From Acidaminococcales bacterium (GTDB lineage: Bacteria > Bacillota > Negativicutes > Acidaminococcales > JAISLQ01): 47,397 nt of DNA. Where the stretch lies: the NCBI GenBank assembly GCA_031290885.1, contig JAISLQ010000027.1, positions 1 through 47,397 of the forward strand, in the 5' to 3' direction. Positions 34,602-43,938 of this stretch are shown here, piece after piece; the stretch's first letter is position 1; the number at the start of each line of letters is the position of its first letter. The translations under genes were made by a program, and so were the position numbers. The notes beneath the pieces were generated by a model. The model did no database searches. It saw only the letters and a program-made list of their open reading frames with translations, and was not told the DNA's origin.

Positions 34602-35789
34602 TCAAAACCACGGCATCATGTCCATTACTGCCCATACTATCGCTGTGGTAATTGCCATGGCCATCACGTTGGCTACAAAGATGTGAATGCCTTCGGGCAA
34701 TTTTTCCCCTAAGGAAGATGCTACCGGCGCGCCTAAAATCCCGGACAATACAGCAATAAAGATGACTTTCGGAAGTTCGGCTCCAAACGCAAGTACGCAC
34801 CAGGGAGCCGAACTCACAACGGGAACATAAGTGCCGTACCATCCGCCATTATCGAACTTGCGGGCGTACAAAAAAATGCCCACGCCGGCCGCAATGAACT
34901 GTGCCAGCAAGATTGCCGGCAGATATTCGCCCGCAAGGCCGCTGAGCCCATGTTCTTTATTGATGATCCAATCGATTACCGCGCCGCCCAAAATACATGC
35001 GCCGACAATTTCATTGCCGTAAAAATGAGGCTCGGAAAATTCCGCAAAGGCACGGCGAACCGCCCACACAGGCGAAAAGACATCTTCTTTTGCGCCGCTT
35101 TCAGGAATGGGTTTCGGCTCAACCTTTTTTATCCAAGGAAGCACCCGGCACACGGCCATGACCGCGAACCCTGACAAGGCCATGCTCAGCACGTTACAGA
35201 TGCCGCCCGGGATCTTAAGCATCGGGAGCAGCGTCTTGGACAGCCAGTAGGAGATAGGGGCCGCCATGGATGCCGGCAGGATAATGGCCGTGAGCAATGT
35301 AGGGACAGTAGGGCCATAAGTCAGCATTAAAGCTGACGGGACGCTGACCAAAACAATAAAAGTGGCAACCCAGCTAACGCCGTCACGCCCGAGAAGGAAC
35401 AGGTACCCAAACAGGTACATGTTAGTCAAAAGCGCTCCAACCTGCGCGGCTAAAACCCAGGGCCAAGTATGGCTTGATCCGTAGCAGATGGGAAAACCTC
35501 GTTTTACGGAACCCCTGACAGCAAGCTGCCAAGCAATTGCGCCCCCCACAATCACCATGGCGCTGGAGAAAACACCTGCGGTGAAGTCAGCTTCTGTCCA
35601 GTTAATCATAAACCACAAAAACTGCTTTGAGGCATCGGATCCAATTGAATCAATGATGTTTTTGTAAGCGAAATATGTTATGCCCATGCTGGGGATCAGC
35701 GGCAGCATGACGTAAAACGCGAACCCAATCGCCACCGTGAGCAAAAATCCGGCCGGCGATCCGTACTGGCGCTTATTGTGACCAGCCAT
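34602..35789 (-). CDS. Polytopic membrane protein, family not recognised
   Basis: The 395-residue protein has about nine or ten hydrophobic segments, the first at residues 13-35. Re-entrant-looking glycine and proline-rich parts include MLPLIPSMGITYFAYKN, YGPTVPTLLTAIILPASMAAPISYW and GAPVASSLGEKLPEGIHIF. A cytosolic loop near the middle is charged (KKVEPKPIPESGAKEDVF). It does not look like EutH, an ABC permease or an MFS protein. It lies between two amidohydrolases and a binding protein, so I infer a transporter for their substrate or product. ATG at 35789 follows a GGAGG site. Confidence 0.75.
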   Translation of the reverse strand: MAGHNKRQYGSPAGFLLTVAIGFAFYVMLPLIPSMGITYFAYKNIIDSIGSDASKQFLWFMINWTEADFTAGVFSSAMVIVGGAIAWQLAVRGSVKRGFPICYGSSHTWPWVLAAQVGALLTNMYLFGYLFLLGRDGVSWVATFIVLVSVPSALMLTYGPTVPTLLTAIILPASMAAPISYWLSKTLLPMLKIPGGICNVLSMALSGFAVMAVCRVLPWIKKVEPKPIPESGAKEDVFSPVWAVRRAFAEFSEPHFYGNEIVGACILGGAVIDWIINKEHGLSGLAGEYLPAILLAQFIAAGVGIFLYARKFDNGGWYGTYVPVVSSAPWCVLAFGAELPKVIFIAVLSGILGAPVASSLGEKLPEGIHIFVANVMAMAITTAIVWAVMDMMPWF

Positions 35790-36082
35790 ACAAAGCCCTC
35801 CTCCAAATTTACTGGAAGCCGCGCTACACGGGACTTTTCCATGCGCTTTCCCGCATATCCCCAATAAAGCCCGGCCATGGTCTGCGCCGCCCTTTATGCC
35901 TGCTTTGCCGCAACCGTAAAATACATTTTCTTTTTGGGTTGCGCTTAGCGGCGGATACTTCCACTTGGAACCATATTTTCATCAGGCAAAATATGGCCGC
36001 CCCTGGCGATGCTCCCCTTTCGCAGGGGCAGTCTATCCGAATCTTCAAGCCGAGCTGGAAAACTGTGATAGCAAAGTGGTGT

Positions 36083-37435
36083 TTATTCTCCGTATTTAAA
36101 CATCGCCATGTCGCCAATGCCGGTGTTGGCTATCATGCCATAGGTAGTTACGAGACGGCCGGCATCATAGGCACGGCGGACGGCACGGTTTTCGAAACCC
36201 GCAATCCTTCCGTTGACGAAGGTATAGGTCGCCAGTTTATCGAGGCGGTCAATGCAGGTAATGTTGGCATAAGCGCCCACGCCAATGTGCCCGATTTTGT
36301 CATGCCAAAATTCGGTGCGGCCAGTAACGTCGCCAAAGTGCTTGGCGACGTTCCACGTCATGGTGGCGACGGAATCTTTCAAGCTGAGAATCCCCTGGTC
36401 CGCAAGTTCAATGATGCAGGGAACATCGTCGCGCGTATCGCCCGCGCCCTTGAGGGTAGCATCGTTGGCGCCGTCTGAGACGAGAATCTTGACCTTGCTT
36501 TGATGAAGCGAGTCCAATGCTATTTTCTGTGAGGCTTCGGGCACATACATGCACTCGCGGCTGCCTCGCCCGGGGCGCAATTGGGATGTAACGAATTCCG
36601 CTGTAACGCCCGGCTTTTTAATAAGTTCCAAGATAGCCTGGATACTTTCCACCGGATCTCCGTGCGTGCCGCAACCGGCAAAATCGGCGTGCCCTAAGTG
36701 GACTTGTCGGCCTTTCCCTGCCGCAACCACATGTTCTGCGCGGTTAGGATCCTGAGTATGGCTCATGAACATCAGTTTAGCCTCGGTACAAATCCGGTAA
36801 ACTGCCTCAAGATGCGCATCGGAAAGCAAAAAGTGCCCCATGTGATCCTTAATGCCGACACAAAGTTGGCCAGTCGAATTCGAGAACGCGTTGCGGGTGA
36901 TTTTAGTAAAGGCGACGTCAGGATCAAGTTCGCCTTTGAAAAATGCGACCAGGTCTTCGGTAGCCGCCATGGTACTTAGTACATTAGAGGCCCCCAAGTA
37001 CACGCCCACATTCATGGGGACGCCGCGATCCACTTCCGCGCCAATCAAGCCGGGAGCGATAAAGGTGTTGCCGGCGCCGGGCGAGAGCCCCATGGTTACG
37101 CCATCGGCAACGCCACGAATAATAGGGTCGGAAGAAACTTCAAATAAGTCATGAAGGTGCAGGTGCATGTCGATCAATCCCGGGACTACAAGCAGATTGG
37201 AGCAATCGACAATGATATCTCCCTTTTCGGATTTGATTTCATCCGCCACTTCAACGATGGCATCGCCAATAATGGCAACATCTTTTATGGAATCAATGTC
37301 ATTTTTGGGATCAACGACATGGCCTCCCTTGAGGATAGTGCGCCCCGTTTTTTTCATATTGCCGATAGTGTCGATCAATTTCCCATTTTTAAAGATTGCC
37401 GTACTCGTTAGGTAATTCATTCTCATTTGTTCCAT
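36083..37435 (-). CDS. Amidohydrolase-superfamily protein 1
   Basis: The roughly 450-residue protein has the amidohydrolase plan: an N-terminal beta part (TILKGGHVVDPKNDIDSIKDV), then VPGLIDMHLHLHD with the HxH metal motif. A Lys in VGIKDHMGH could be a bridging ligand. Later candidates are His in MSHTQDP and VHLGHADFAG, and Asp in LVSDGANDAT. It resembles dihydroorotase/hydantoinase-type enzymes that open cyclic amides, but the exact family is not clear. It is a paralogue of the next gene upstream. The start may be ATG 37435 or 37426. The 293-base gap to the membrane protein gene holds no clear feature. Confidence 0.82.
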   Translation of the reverse strand: MEQMRMNYLTSTAIFKNGKLIDTIGNMKKTGRTILKGGHVVDPKNDIDSIKDVAIIGDAIVEVADEIKSEKGDIIVDCSNLLVVPGLIDMHLHLHDLFEVSSDPIIRGVADGVTMGLSPGAGNTFIAPGLIGAEVDRGVPMNVGVYLGASNVLSTMAATEDLVAFFKGELDPDVAFTKITRNAFSNSTGQLCVGIKDHMGHFLLSDAHLEAVYRICTEAKLMFMSHTQDPNRAEHVVAAGKGRQVHLGHADFAGCGTHGDPVESIQAILELIKKPGVTAEFVTSQLRPGRGSRECMYVPEASQKIALDSLHQSKVKILVSDGANDATLKGAGDTRDDVPCIIELADQGILSLKDSVATMTWNVAKHFGDVTGRTEFWHDKIGHIGVGAYANITCIDRLDKLATYTFVNGRIAGFENRAVRRAYDAGRLVTTYGMIANTGIGDMAMFKYGE

Positions 37436-37579
37436 CGTCCTTCATCGGCCCCTTTCGCAACATTGTCAAGATGTTTTCCCTATAGCGCCTACGGCAGTTC
37501 ATGCCGATCGCTATATCACGGCTTTCTTTTTGAAGCTATAAGCAATTTTTGTACGCACAGTTTGCTGAAATCAAGCCGT

Positions 37580-38929
37580 TTATCTTTGGCGAGAGAGCAT
37601 CGCAAGGTCTCCGACGCCGGTATTGCGCAGCATCCCAAACTTGGAGATCCATCCGCCCGCCGCATAGCCCTTGCGAACCGCACGACTTTCAAAGGCGACA
37701 ATATCGCCGTTGACAATGGTGTAGGCGGCACGTTTAACCTTGGGGTCGACAACGGTAACATTGGCGAGCGCGCCCACGCCCAGATGCCCGACTGTCCGCC
37801 AAAAATCGCAGCCGCTGCGCTTTCGGATAAGCTCCGCCGGATTGCAGGTCATGGCTGCGACTGAATCTTTAAGCGCCATGATTCCTTCCCCGGCAAGTTC
37901 CAGTATCGCGGGGATGTTGTCTCTTGTATCGCCAAACCCTTTCATGGTGGCGTCATTTTGTCCATCCGAGACAAGAATCTTCACTTTCCCGCTTGCAAGC
38001 GCGTCATAAGCGACCTGCTGCGCCACTTTTGGCATAATGAGGCCTTCCCGGCAGCCTCCGGCAGAGCGCATCATAGTGGCAACGAATTCAGCGGTAATGA
38101 TTTCACTGTCTACCATATTGACGATAGCCCGCATGCCTTCAGCTGCATCCGCATGAGTACCGCAACCGGCGGCGGTGGCATGAGCAAGATGCAGCGGCCG
38201 GCCTTTAGAAAGGGCAGCGAGGCGGACGGCATGTTCCGGATCTTGAGTATGGCTCATGAATACAAGCCCAGCCCCATCGGTAATCTTATAGATGCGCTCA
38301 ATGCTCTCGTTGGGCATAATGAAGTGGCCCATGTGGTCTTTGATGCCTACGCAAAGCATCGCCGTGGTGATCGCAATGCCGTTTCGGGACATCTTGGTGC
38401 TTAGTGTGCCAGAATCCATTTCGCCGCGGAACATTTTAATGAGTTCATCGTCCGACAGGCAAGTTCCCAGTACATTGAGCGCCCCAAGGTATACGCCGAG
38501 GTTCATAGGAAGCCCGCGGTCTATTTCCGCGCCGAGCAATGAAGGCTCAAGAAAGGAATTGCCAGCACCCGGAGAAAGGCCCATAGTTACGCCATCCGCT
38601 ACAGCGCCAATGATTGGATTGGTAGTTACCTCAAAGAGATCGCCCAGGTGAAGGTGCATATCTATCAGGCCGGGCAGCACCATCAGCCCTTCGCAGTTAA
38701 GGATGGCATCTCCCTTTTCCGGCTTAATGTCCGCTTCACATTGTACGATTTGCCCAGCGCGAATCGATAGATCGGTTACGCTGTCCAGATTATTCCGGGG
38801 ATCGATCACCCTGCCCGCCTTCAGAATAGTCCTGCCTGAATCCCCTGCGTCCCTGACAGTGTCAATTTGCCGGTTGTTTTTGCCTGTAGCTATGATGCCG
38901 CCCAAAAAATCCATTTTGTTTTTGTACAC
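37580..38929 (-). CDS. Amidohydrolase-superfamily protein 2
   Basis: The 449-residue protein is colinear with amidohydrolase 1 and very similar to it: VLPGLIDMHLHLGDLFEVTTNPIIGAVADGVTMG, VGIKDHMGHFIM, MSHTQDPEHAVRLA, LAHATAAGCGTHAD and ILVSDGQNDATMKGFGDTRDN. Both end in the same NTGVGDLAM / NTGIGDMAM motif. The two probably arose by tandem duplication and may act on related substrates. The GTG at 38929 follows AAGGGGATG; ATG 38914 is an alternative start. The family reaction class is hydrolysis of amides or cyclic imides; the substrate here is unknown. Confidence 0.82.
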   Translation of the reverse strand: MYKNKMDFLGGIIATGKNNRQIDTVRDAGDSGRTILKAGRVIDPRNNLDSVTDLSIRAGQIVQCEADIKPEKGDAILNCEGLMVLPGLIDMHLHLGDLFEVTTNPIIGAVADGVTMGLSPGAGNSFLEPSLLGAEIDRGLPMNLGVYLGALNVLGTCLSDDELIKMFRGEMDSGTLSTKMSRNGIAITTAMLCVGIKDHMGHFIMPNESIERIYKITDGAGLVFMSHTQDPEHAVRLAALSKGRPLHLAHATAAGCGTHADAAEGMRAIVNMVDSEIITAEFVATMMRSAGGCREGLIMPKVAQQVAYDALASGKVKILVSDGQNDATMKGFGDTRDNIPAILELAGEGIMALKDSVAAMTCNPAELIRKRSGCDFWRTVGHLGVGALANVTVVDPKVKRAAYTIVNGDIVAFESRAVRKGYAAGGWISKFGMLRNTGVGDLAMLSRQR

Positions 38930-39080
38930 TATTCCATCCCCTTGTTCTTGCCCATTTTACGTCCCCTGCCTTTCAAGATACTGCCTTCGCATTTTTTATC
39001 GGCATAAGTATATTGCTTTCGAACCTTTTTGACGCTGCTTGGGGCTTGAAGGGTTGCGCCTGCTGTTTATTTTGGCCCAA

Positions 39081-40607
39081 TCATTTGCTTAAACCAACCG
39101 TGCGAATCATCCCGTCAGGCACGGCCATAAAACCTTTAAGTTCTTTAACGGTGCCAAAAAGGTTGTTTTCATGGTAGAGAAAAATATAGGGCGCCTGTTC
39201 AATCGCCAGCAGGCTAACTTGATCGTACAAAACTTTGCGTTTGGCATCGTTCGTTTCCCGGCGGGCCTCGTTCAAAAGCCTGTTCATTTCGCTGTTGTCG
39301 TATTTCATGTAGTTAAAGGAACCGTTGGCGATAAAACGGTCGTAACTATTTTGGTCCGGATCGGACCGGCCGCTCCAAGTTATATAAATCATGTCGAAAT
39401 TGCCTTTGGCGGCTTTATCCAGAACCGTGCCGAAATCCACTTTTTCCAAAACGGCGTTTATGCCGGCCGGTTTAAGCATGTTTTGCAAAACCTGAATTAT
39501 CTGTTGGGCCACGGGGTTGATATCGGTCGTCAGCGTAAAGCTGAACCCGTCGGCGAGCCCGGCCTCCGCCAAAAGGCGTTTGGCTTTGGCTGGATCAGGT
39601 TTGGCCGGTTTGTCGATCTCACTGTTGTAAGCCAGATTGCCGGGTGAAAATGCCGATCTCCCCGGCGTACCTATGCCGCTCAACACCACTTTTACAATCG
39701 CCTCGCGGTCGATCAGCGCTTCCACCGCCTGCCGCACCAGAAGATTGTCAAACGGCTTGCGGACGGTGTTGAGGGCAATGCCGCCGAAACCCGGGCTGGG
39801 CAGATTGATCAGGGTAACTTTCGGATCGTTGGCGTAATTTGCCGCCTCGTTGAAGGGAAAACGGTTGGAAAGATCTACCTGCCCACTTTTCAGATTAACT
39901 AGGGCCACATTGGCGTCCGGGATGATCTTATACACGATTTTTTCCGCTTTAGGCGCGCCGGCCAGCCAGTAATTTTTATTTTTTTCCAGCGTTATGGTTG
40001 CGCCGCGCACTCTTTCTTTATAGACAAAAGGGCCGGTGCCGACAGGGGCGTTCATAAAGTCGGCGCCCAGTTTTTTTATCGCCGCCGGCGAGGCCATCAT
40101 GCCGGAACGATCAGTGAGGATGGACAGAAAGGGCGCGAACGGGCTTTTTAAAGTTATCTCCACAGTATGGCTGCCAGCGGCGGCGATTGTGGCTATCTGG
40201 CTCAGTTCATTTTTCCGAAGGGATGAACTGTCATTCCTGTACCGCTCCAAGTTAAAAATCGCCGCTTCGGCGTTAAAGTCAGTGCCGTCATGAAATTTGA
40301 CGTTTTTGCGCAAATAGAAAGTGTATTTTTTGCCATCGGGGGAAACATCCCATTTTTCCGCCAGCATGGGGACGATCTCGCCTTTTTCGTTTAAATCGGC
40401 GAGTTTGTCAAAAATACTTTGAAACACATGCCTTTCCACAAAAGCCCCTGACACCAAGGGATCAAGTTTAGGCGGGTCCTGGTAGAGCGAAATGTTGATG
40501 GCCCCATCCCACTTAGCGGCGGGCGGCCCGGCGCTTTGGCCGCCGCCGCAAGCCGCTGCAAGGATACACATTGCCACAACCGTGAATACAATAAGCGCTT
40601 TTTTCAT
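39081..40607 (-). CDS. Extracytoplasmic solute-binding lipoprotein 2, SBP_bac_5 family
   Basis: The 508-residue lipoprotein has lipobox ILAAAC and the same blocks as binding protein 1: FVERHVFQSIFDKLADLNEKGEI, KFHDGTDFNAEA, MNAPVGTGPFVYKERVRGA and LINLPSPGFGG. Differences cluster in the middle, for example RYRNDSSSLRKNELSQIATI in place of the RNMGESSVRRNELKEVDRV region. This could alter ligand choice. AGGAGGATTTAAA precedes the ATG exactly as in binding protein 1. No permease genes of its own are adjacent. Confidence 0.93.
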   Translation of the reverse strand: MKKALIVFTVVAMCILAAACGGGQSAGPPAAKWDGAINISLYQDPPKLDPLVSGAFVERHVFQSIFDKLADLNEKGEIVPMLAEKWDVSPDGKKYTFYLRKNVKFHDGTDFNAEAAIFNLERYRNDSSSLRKNELSQIATIAAAGSHTVEITLKSPFAPFLSILTDRSGMMASPAAIKKLGADFMNAPVGTGPFVYKERVRGATITLEKNKNYWLAGAPKAEKIVYKIIPDANVALVNLKSGQVDLSNRFPFNEAANYANDPKVTLINLPSPGFGGIALNTVRKPFDNLLVRQAVEALIDREAIVKVVLSGIGTPGRSAFSPGNLAYNSEIDKPAKPDPAKAKRLLAEAGLADGFSFTLTTDINPVAQQIIQVLQNMLKPAGINAVLEKVDFGTVLDKAAKGNFDMIYITWSGRSDPDQNSYDRFIANGSFNYMKYDNSEMNRLLNEARRETNDAKRKVLYDQVSLLAIEQAPYIFLYHENNLFGTVKELKGFMAVPDGMIRTVGLSK

Positions 40608-40687
40608 TTTAAATCCTCCTTACATTGCTATGCGGCACGGCAATCTGCATCCATACTTTCTTTACTATATTTCTGCATATTAAAGCA

Positions 40688-41614
40688 TTAAGGCAATTCA
40701 TAAGCCGCCTGCTCCAGTATGTCGAGCGATATCTCCATCCGCGCCGTTTTGAGCGGGTCTACCACCTGGCAGACGCATAGATTGCCTTCAATGGAAAGGA
40801 GCATAGCGGCGGCGGTTTTATCCATACCCAACGCATCGGTCAAAAAGCCCTGCATGTTGCGCGCGGCCAAAGACGCGGCTGCGTCCAGCGTCCCGGCGGA
40901 TGCGAGCGCCATTAGCGCTCCGCCTTCTACCAGGAGAGGCAAAGGCAGTTTCAAGTCTTTTATCACTTGGAAAGACACCGTTACTTGCCCGGGAATTTCC
41001 AAACCGCAAACCACTACTTCGCCATCGCCCATAAGCGCGTGCAAATCACCTAAAGCAAAAAGCGCGCCTTTGACAAAAACCGGCAGGTAAAGCACGGCGT
41101 TTTTAACAATGCGTTTGCAGTCCATGTTCCCGCCGTGCATACCCGGCGTTCCGGTAGGAACCGCCTCCGCCGGCGGCGCGACGCCTATAACGCCGATCAT
41201 TGGACGTATCGGGAGCGCGCGGCGCAGCAAGCCGCCAGCCCTCGGCCAAGCAAAGAGCGCGCGGCCGTCTTTTATCGGCACAATCCTGGTAACTTCACCG
41301 ACGCTGTCCGGCAAAGCGCCAAAGCCCGGCGCGCTGCCGATCACTCCCTTTTCCGCCACCTGTATGTCGAGGATATCCACCCGCAGAATATCGCCGGCTT
41401 GCGCCCCTTCGATAAATACCGGCCCGGTCGCCGGATTGATGTGTTCCCAACTAACGCTGGTAAAAGGGACGAGTTCGGTTTCCAGGCGGTTGCTGAAACA
41501 ATCCCTTGTTTCAAAACATACGGGCGTTCCTTGCTTCACCGTCGCCACCGGCGGCGCGTCCTTCGACAGGGACAGCACATAATTTTCTGCGGGCACAAAG
41601 GCCTTTTCCGTCAT
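40688..41614 (-). CDS. Acetamidase/formamidase family protein
   Basis: The 308-residue protein matches the FmdA/AmdA family, which hydrolyses short amides to the acid and ammonia. Features are an early SVSWEHINPATGPVFIEGA (the usual P-x-T-G-P-V-x-V-x-G-A segment) and GDILRVDILDI. GMHGGNMDCKRI matches the family GGN-D motif, and LFALGDLHALMGDGEVVVCGLE the metal-binding G-D-x-H-x-x-x-G-D-G-E. It follows eutA by 71 bases and precedes binding protein 2. It may release ammonia from an amide related to the ethanolamine pathway. Confidence 0.9.
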   Translation of the reverse strand: MTEKAFVPAENYVLSLSKDAPPVATVKQGTPVCFETRDCFSNRLETELVPFTSVSWEHINPATGPVFIEGAQAGDILRVDILDIQVAEKGVIGSAPGFGALPDSVGEVTRIVPIKDGRALFAWPRAGGLLRRALPIRPMIGVIGVAPPAEAVPTGTPGMHGGNMDCKRIVKNAVLYLPVFVKGALFALGDLHALMGDGEVVVCGLEIPGQVTVSFQVIKDLKLPLPLLVEGGALMALASAGTLDAAASLAARNMQGFLTDALGMDKTAAAMLLSIEGNLCVCQVVDPLKTARMEISLDILEQAAYELP

Positions 41615-41685
41615 TTTTCACAATCCCCCATTATTTTCCGTGGGCGTAAACCGCATCTAGTTCATGTTTTAACCGGGGAACGGCA

Positions 41686-43110
41686 TTAATGGTTAAAAAC
41701 CAGGGTTTTGATCACCACCGGCAAGACGCGCCCGCCGCCCACCGGCGCGCCGATGTCAACGTAATCCCCTTCGCTGGGGCTTATCCCGTCAATGCAGATA
41801 AGGCGGCATCCGGGCGCTTTCACGCGAATGGCGTTGCCTAGCGCCTGCGCTATGTCCCTTTCCAATATGACGGTCAGGGGAAATTCCGGCGAGAGCGCCT
41901 CCCGCATGGCGCTTAAAAGCAACGCCGCCAGTTTTTGTATCTCAAAAAAATGAAAATACCCGCCGCCGGAAAGGGCCAACGCAAAATGCGCAAAACCGTC
42001 GGGAGTTTTGTAAAAGGAAGCTTTTTTTCGGATTGCCTCCACGATCGACTCTTCGGCTTCCTCGGCGGCGGAAAGTTTTAAAACCGGGATGTCTTTGACC
42101 GGCAGCGCAGAGCTGTCAAAAGCAACCGTACTGCCGCTGATTCGAGTCGCGTACATGCCCGCGCCGGCAACCGTGGCGCGAATGGTTTCATCCGGGCAAA
42201 AAACGCGGAATTTGCCATAAAACAAGCTGTTTCTCATTTCCCGCGCCAGCAGCACGCCTATATCGCCGAAAGCAAACGGGTCGTCCGGCGCTTTTTGATA
42301 CATACATTCCGCCACGCCGCCGGAGAAAGTAACAATGTCCACCGGAAAAGCGCTTTGGATATCTTTCGCGCCGCCGGTAAACATCATGGGCAAAATAGCG
42401 TCCTGCGCGCGCAAACCAAACAACCCCTCCAACAAGCTGGCCATTATGGCGCATAATTCACGCAGCGCCGCCGCATCTGCCCTGGCGCCTTCTTTTACCG
42501 GCAGGGCGTATCTGTCGGCCAAAAACTGTATTTTGCTGTAGACATACGATATCCGGCCTTCGGTTACTTTAACCAGCCGCCCGCCGATATCAAGGCAGGT
42601 TACCGCCAGCAATTCCCCGTTGCGGAAAATTGAAATGTTAGTTGTGCCGCCGCCAATGTCCAAGTTAGCCACAGTCGCGCCCTCGCGCCCGCTCAGGCGG
42701 TCGGCGCCGGCGCCCCGGCCGGAAAGGATAGATTCAAGGCTAGGCCCGGCCGTTACGACGACAAATTCGCCGGCCAAATTGCCTATAAGCCGCAACACCT
42801 CGGCAGCGTTGCTCTTTCTGGCCGTATCGCCGGTAATGATGACCGCGCCGGTCGTTACGTCGCCGGCCTTTACGCCCGCTTTGCCATATTCCGCGCCGAT
42901 GATCCGGCAAAGGGCGGGCGCGTCTATTTCCGTGGGCGAAACCAGCGGCGTGAAATAAACGGCGCTTTTATAAATCAGCGTTTTTCCCACAATCTCAATT
43001 TGAGGAACGGAGAAAGCGGACGCCGCGTTGCCCAGCGTCAGCCTGCTGAAAACAAGTTGGGCGGTCGATGTGCCTATGTCTATTCCTACGCTTAAAATGT
43101 CTTCGGCCAA
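41686..43110 (-). CDS. eutA: Ethanolamine ammonia-lyase reactivating factor
   Basis: EutA is an ATP-dependent chaperone-like protein that swaps damaged cobalamin out of EutBC. The 474-residue protein has the actin-like phosphate loops SVGIDIGTSTAQLVFSRL near the N-terminus and NLDIGGGTTNISIF near residue 150. VTFSGGVAECMY follows in the middle. The start is TTG at 43110, with AAAGGAT about eight bases upstream. It lies 13 bases after eutC, so EutB, EutC and EutA are probably made together. Confidence 0.93.
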   Translation of the reverse strand: MAEDILSVGIDIGTSTAQLVFSRLTLGNAASAFSVPQIEIVGKTLIYKSAVYFTPLVSPTEIDAPALCRIIGAEYGKAGVKAGDVTTGAVIITGDTARKSNAAEVLRLIGNLAGEFVVVTAGPSLESILSGRGAGADRLSGREGATVANLDIGGGTTNISIFRNGELLAVTCLDIGGRLVKVTEGRISYVYSKIQFLADRYALPVKEGARADAAALRELCAIMASLLEGLFGLRAQDAILPMMFTGGAKDIQSAFPVDIVTFSGGVAECMYQKAPDDPFAFGDIGVLLAREMRNSLFYGKFRVFCPDETIRATVAGAGMYATRISGSTVAFDSSALPVKDIPVLKLSAAEEAEESIVEAIRKKASFYKTPDGFAHFALALSGGGYFHFFEIQKLAALLLSAMREALSPEFPLTVILERDIAQALGNAIRVKAPGCRLICIDGISPSEGDYVDIGAPVGGGRVLPVVIKTLVFNH

Positions 43111-43123
43111 GGTGGGGATCCTT

Positions 43124-43921
43124 TCACAGTTTCAAATCGTGCACGGACAAAACTTTTTGCTTGAGCATCCGATCCGCCACATGGGCGATATACGCCCCGG
43201 CTTCCACCGGCGGCGTGCCCGCCCGATGAATATTGGCAATAACTATGTTGTTGTTCTCCGGCATGCCCGGATAGCCCATATAAGAGATGTAGGCGCTCAT
43301 GGACTCGGCGGTGGCCAAGCCGGGCCTTTCGCCAATCAGGACGATTGTTACCTTGGCGTTTAGCGCTTCGGTTATTTCATCCATCGCCCTTACTCTGCCA
43401 TAGCGCACGAAAAAGGGCGTGCCGCAATCTATCCCGCCGGCTTTCAGCCCTTGCAGGGCGCCCTGCAGCGTATCTTCGGCGTTGGCCTCGATCGCCGCGC
43501 CAGACAGCCCGTCCGATATATAAATCTGCACCGACGGGGCGGGGCGGCATTTTCCCTGGATGAACGCAATGGTTTCGTCGGAGAATTTTCTCCCAAGGTA
43601 CGGTTTGGTCAGATATTCGTCCTTGGACCGGCAAAGGGTGGAGACGGCGAACAGGCCGCAACGGGTTAAAAATTCTGCGGGAACTTCGGTAAATACAGCA
43701 TCCATAGCCGCCGCGTGGTCGGCGCGAAAGCGCAGGAGAGTACCCGTCAGGCAGCGCGGCCCACAGCGCCAGCAGCCGAGGCGCGCCGGCGTATGCTTTT
43801 TGCGTCGCAGCAGTTCATCCCGGTTGGCGGGATGGGGAATCAATATTTCTTCGCGCAAGTTGACCGCCGCTATGTCGGCAAGGCAATCTTTTCCATTTTT
43901 CGCCGTATCGGTAACCGCCAT
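43124..43921 (-). CDS. eutC: Ethanolamine ammonia-lyase small subunit
   Basis: EutC forms the active, adenosylcobalamin-dependent lyase with EutB. The 265-residue protein has TLLRFRADHAAAMDAVF, AFIQGKCRPAPSVQIYISDGLS, RYGRVRAMDEI and VLIGERPGLATAESMSAYI, all typical of EutC, which lines the cobalamin site. The usual R-x-G-x-G-P-R region reads TPARLGCWRCGPRC, with Cys50, Cys53 and Cys57 at places where I recall small or Pro residues in relatives. It follows eutB by 17 bases. Confidence 0.93.
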   Translation of the reverse strand: MAVTDTAKNGKDCLADIAAVNLREEILIPHPANRDELLRRKKHTPARLGCWRCGPRCLTGTLLRFRADHAAAMDAVFTEVPAEFLTRCGLFAVSTLCRSKDEYLTKPYLGRKFSDETIAFIQGKCRPAPSVQIYISDGLSGAAIEANAEDTLQGALQGLKAGGIDCGTPFFVRYGRVRAMDEITEALNAKVTIVLIGERPGLATAESMSAYISYMGYPGMPENNNIVIANIHRAGTPPVEAGAYIAHVADRMLKQKVLSVHDLKL

Positions 43922-43938
43922 TTTCCGCGCCGCCCCTG

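Noticed and set aside
35824-36117. Minus-strand open frame of 97 codons between the membrane protein and amidohydrolase 1
   Set aside because: No ribosome site and no recognisable family; the composition looks like random open frame.
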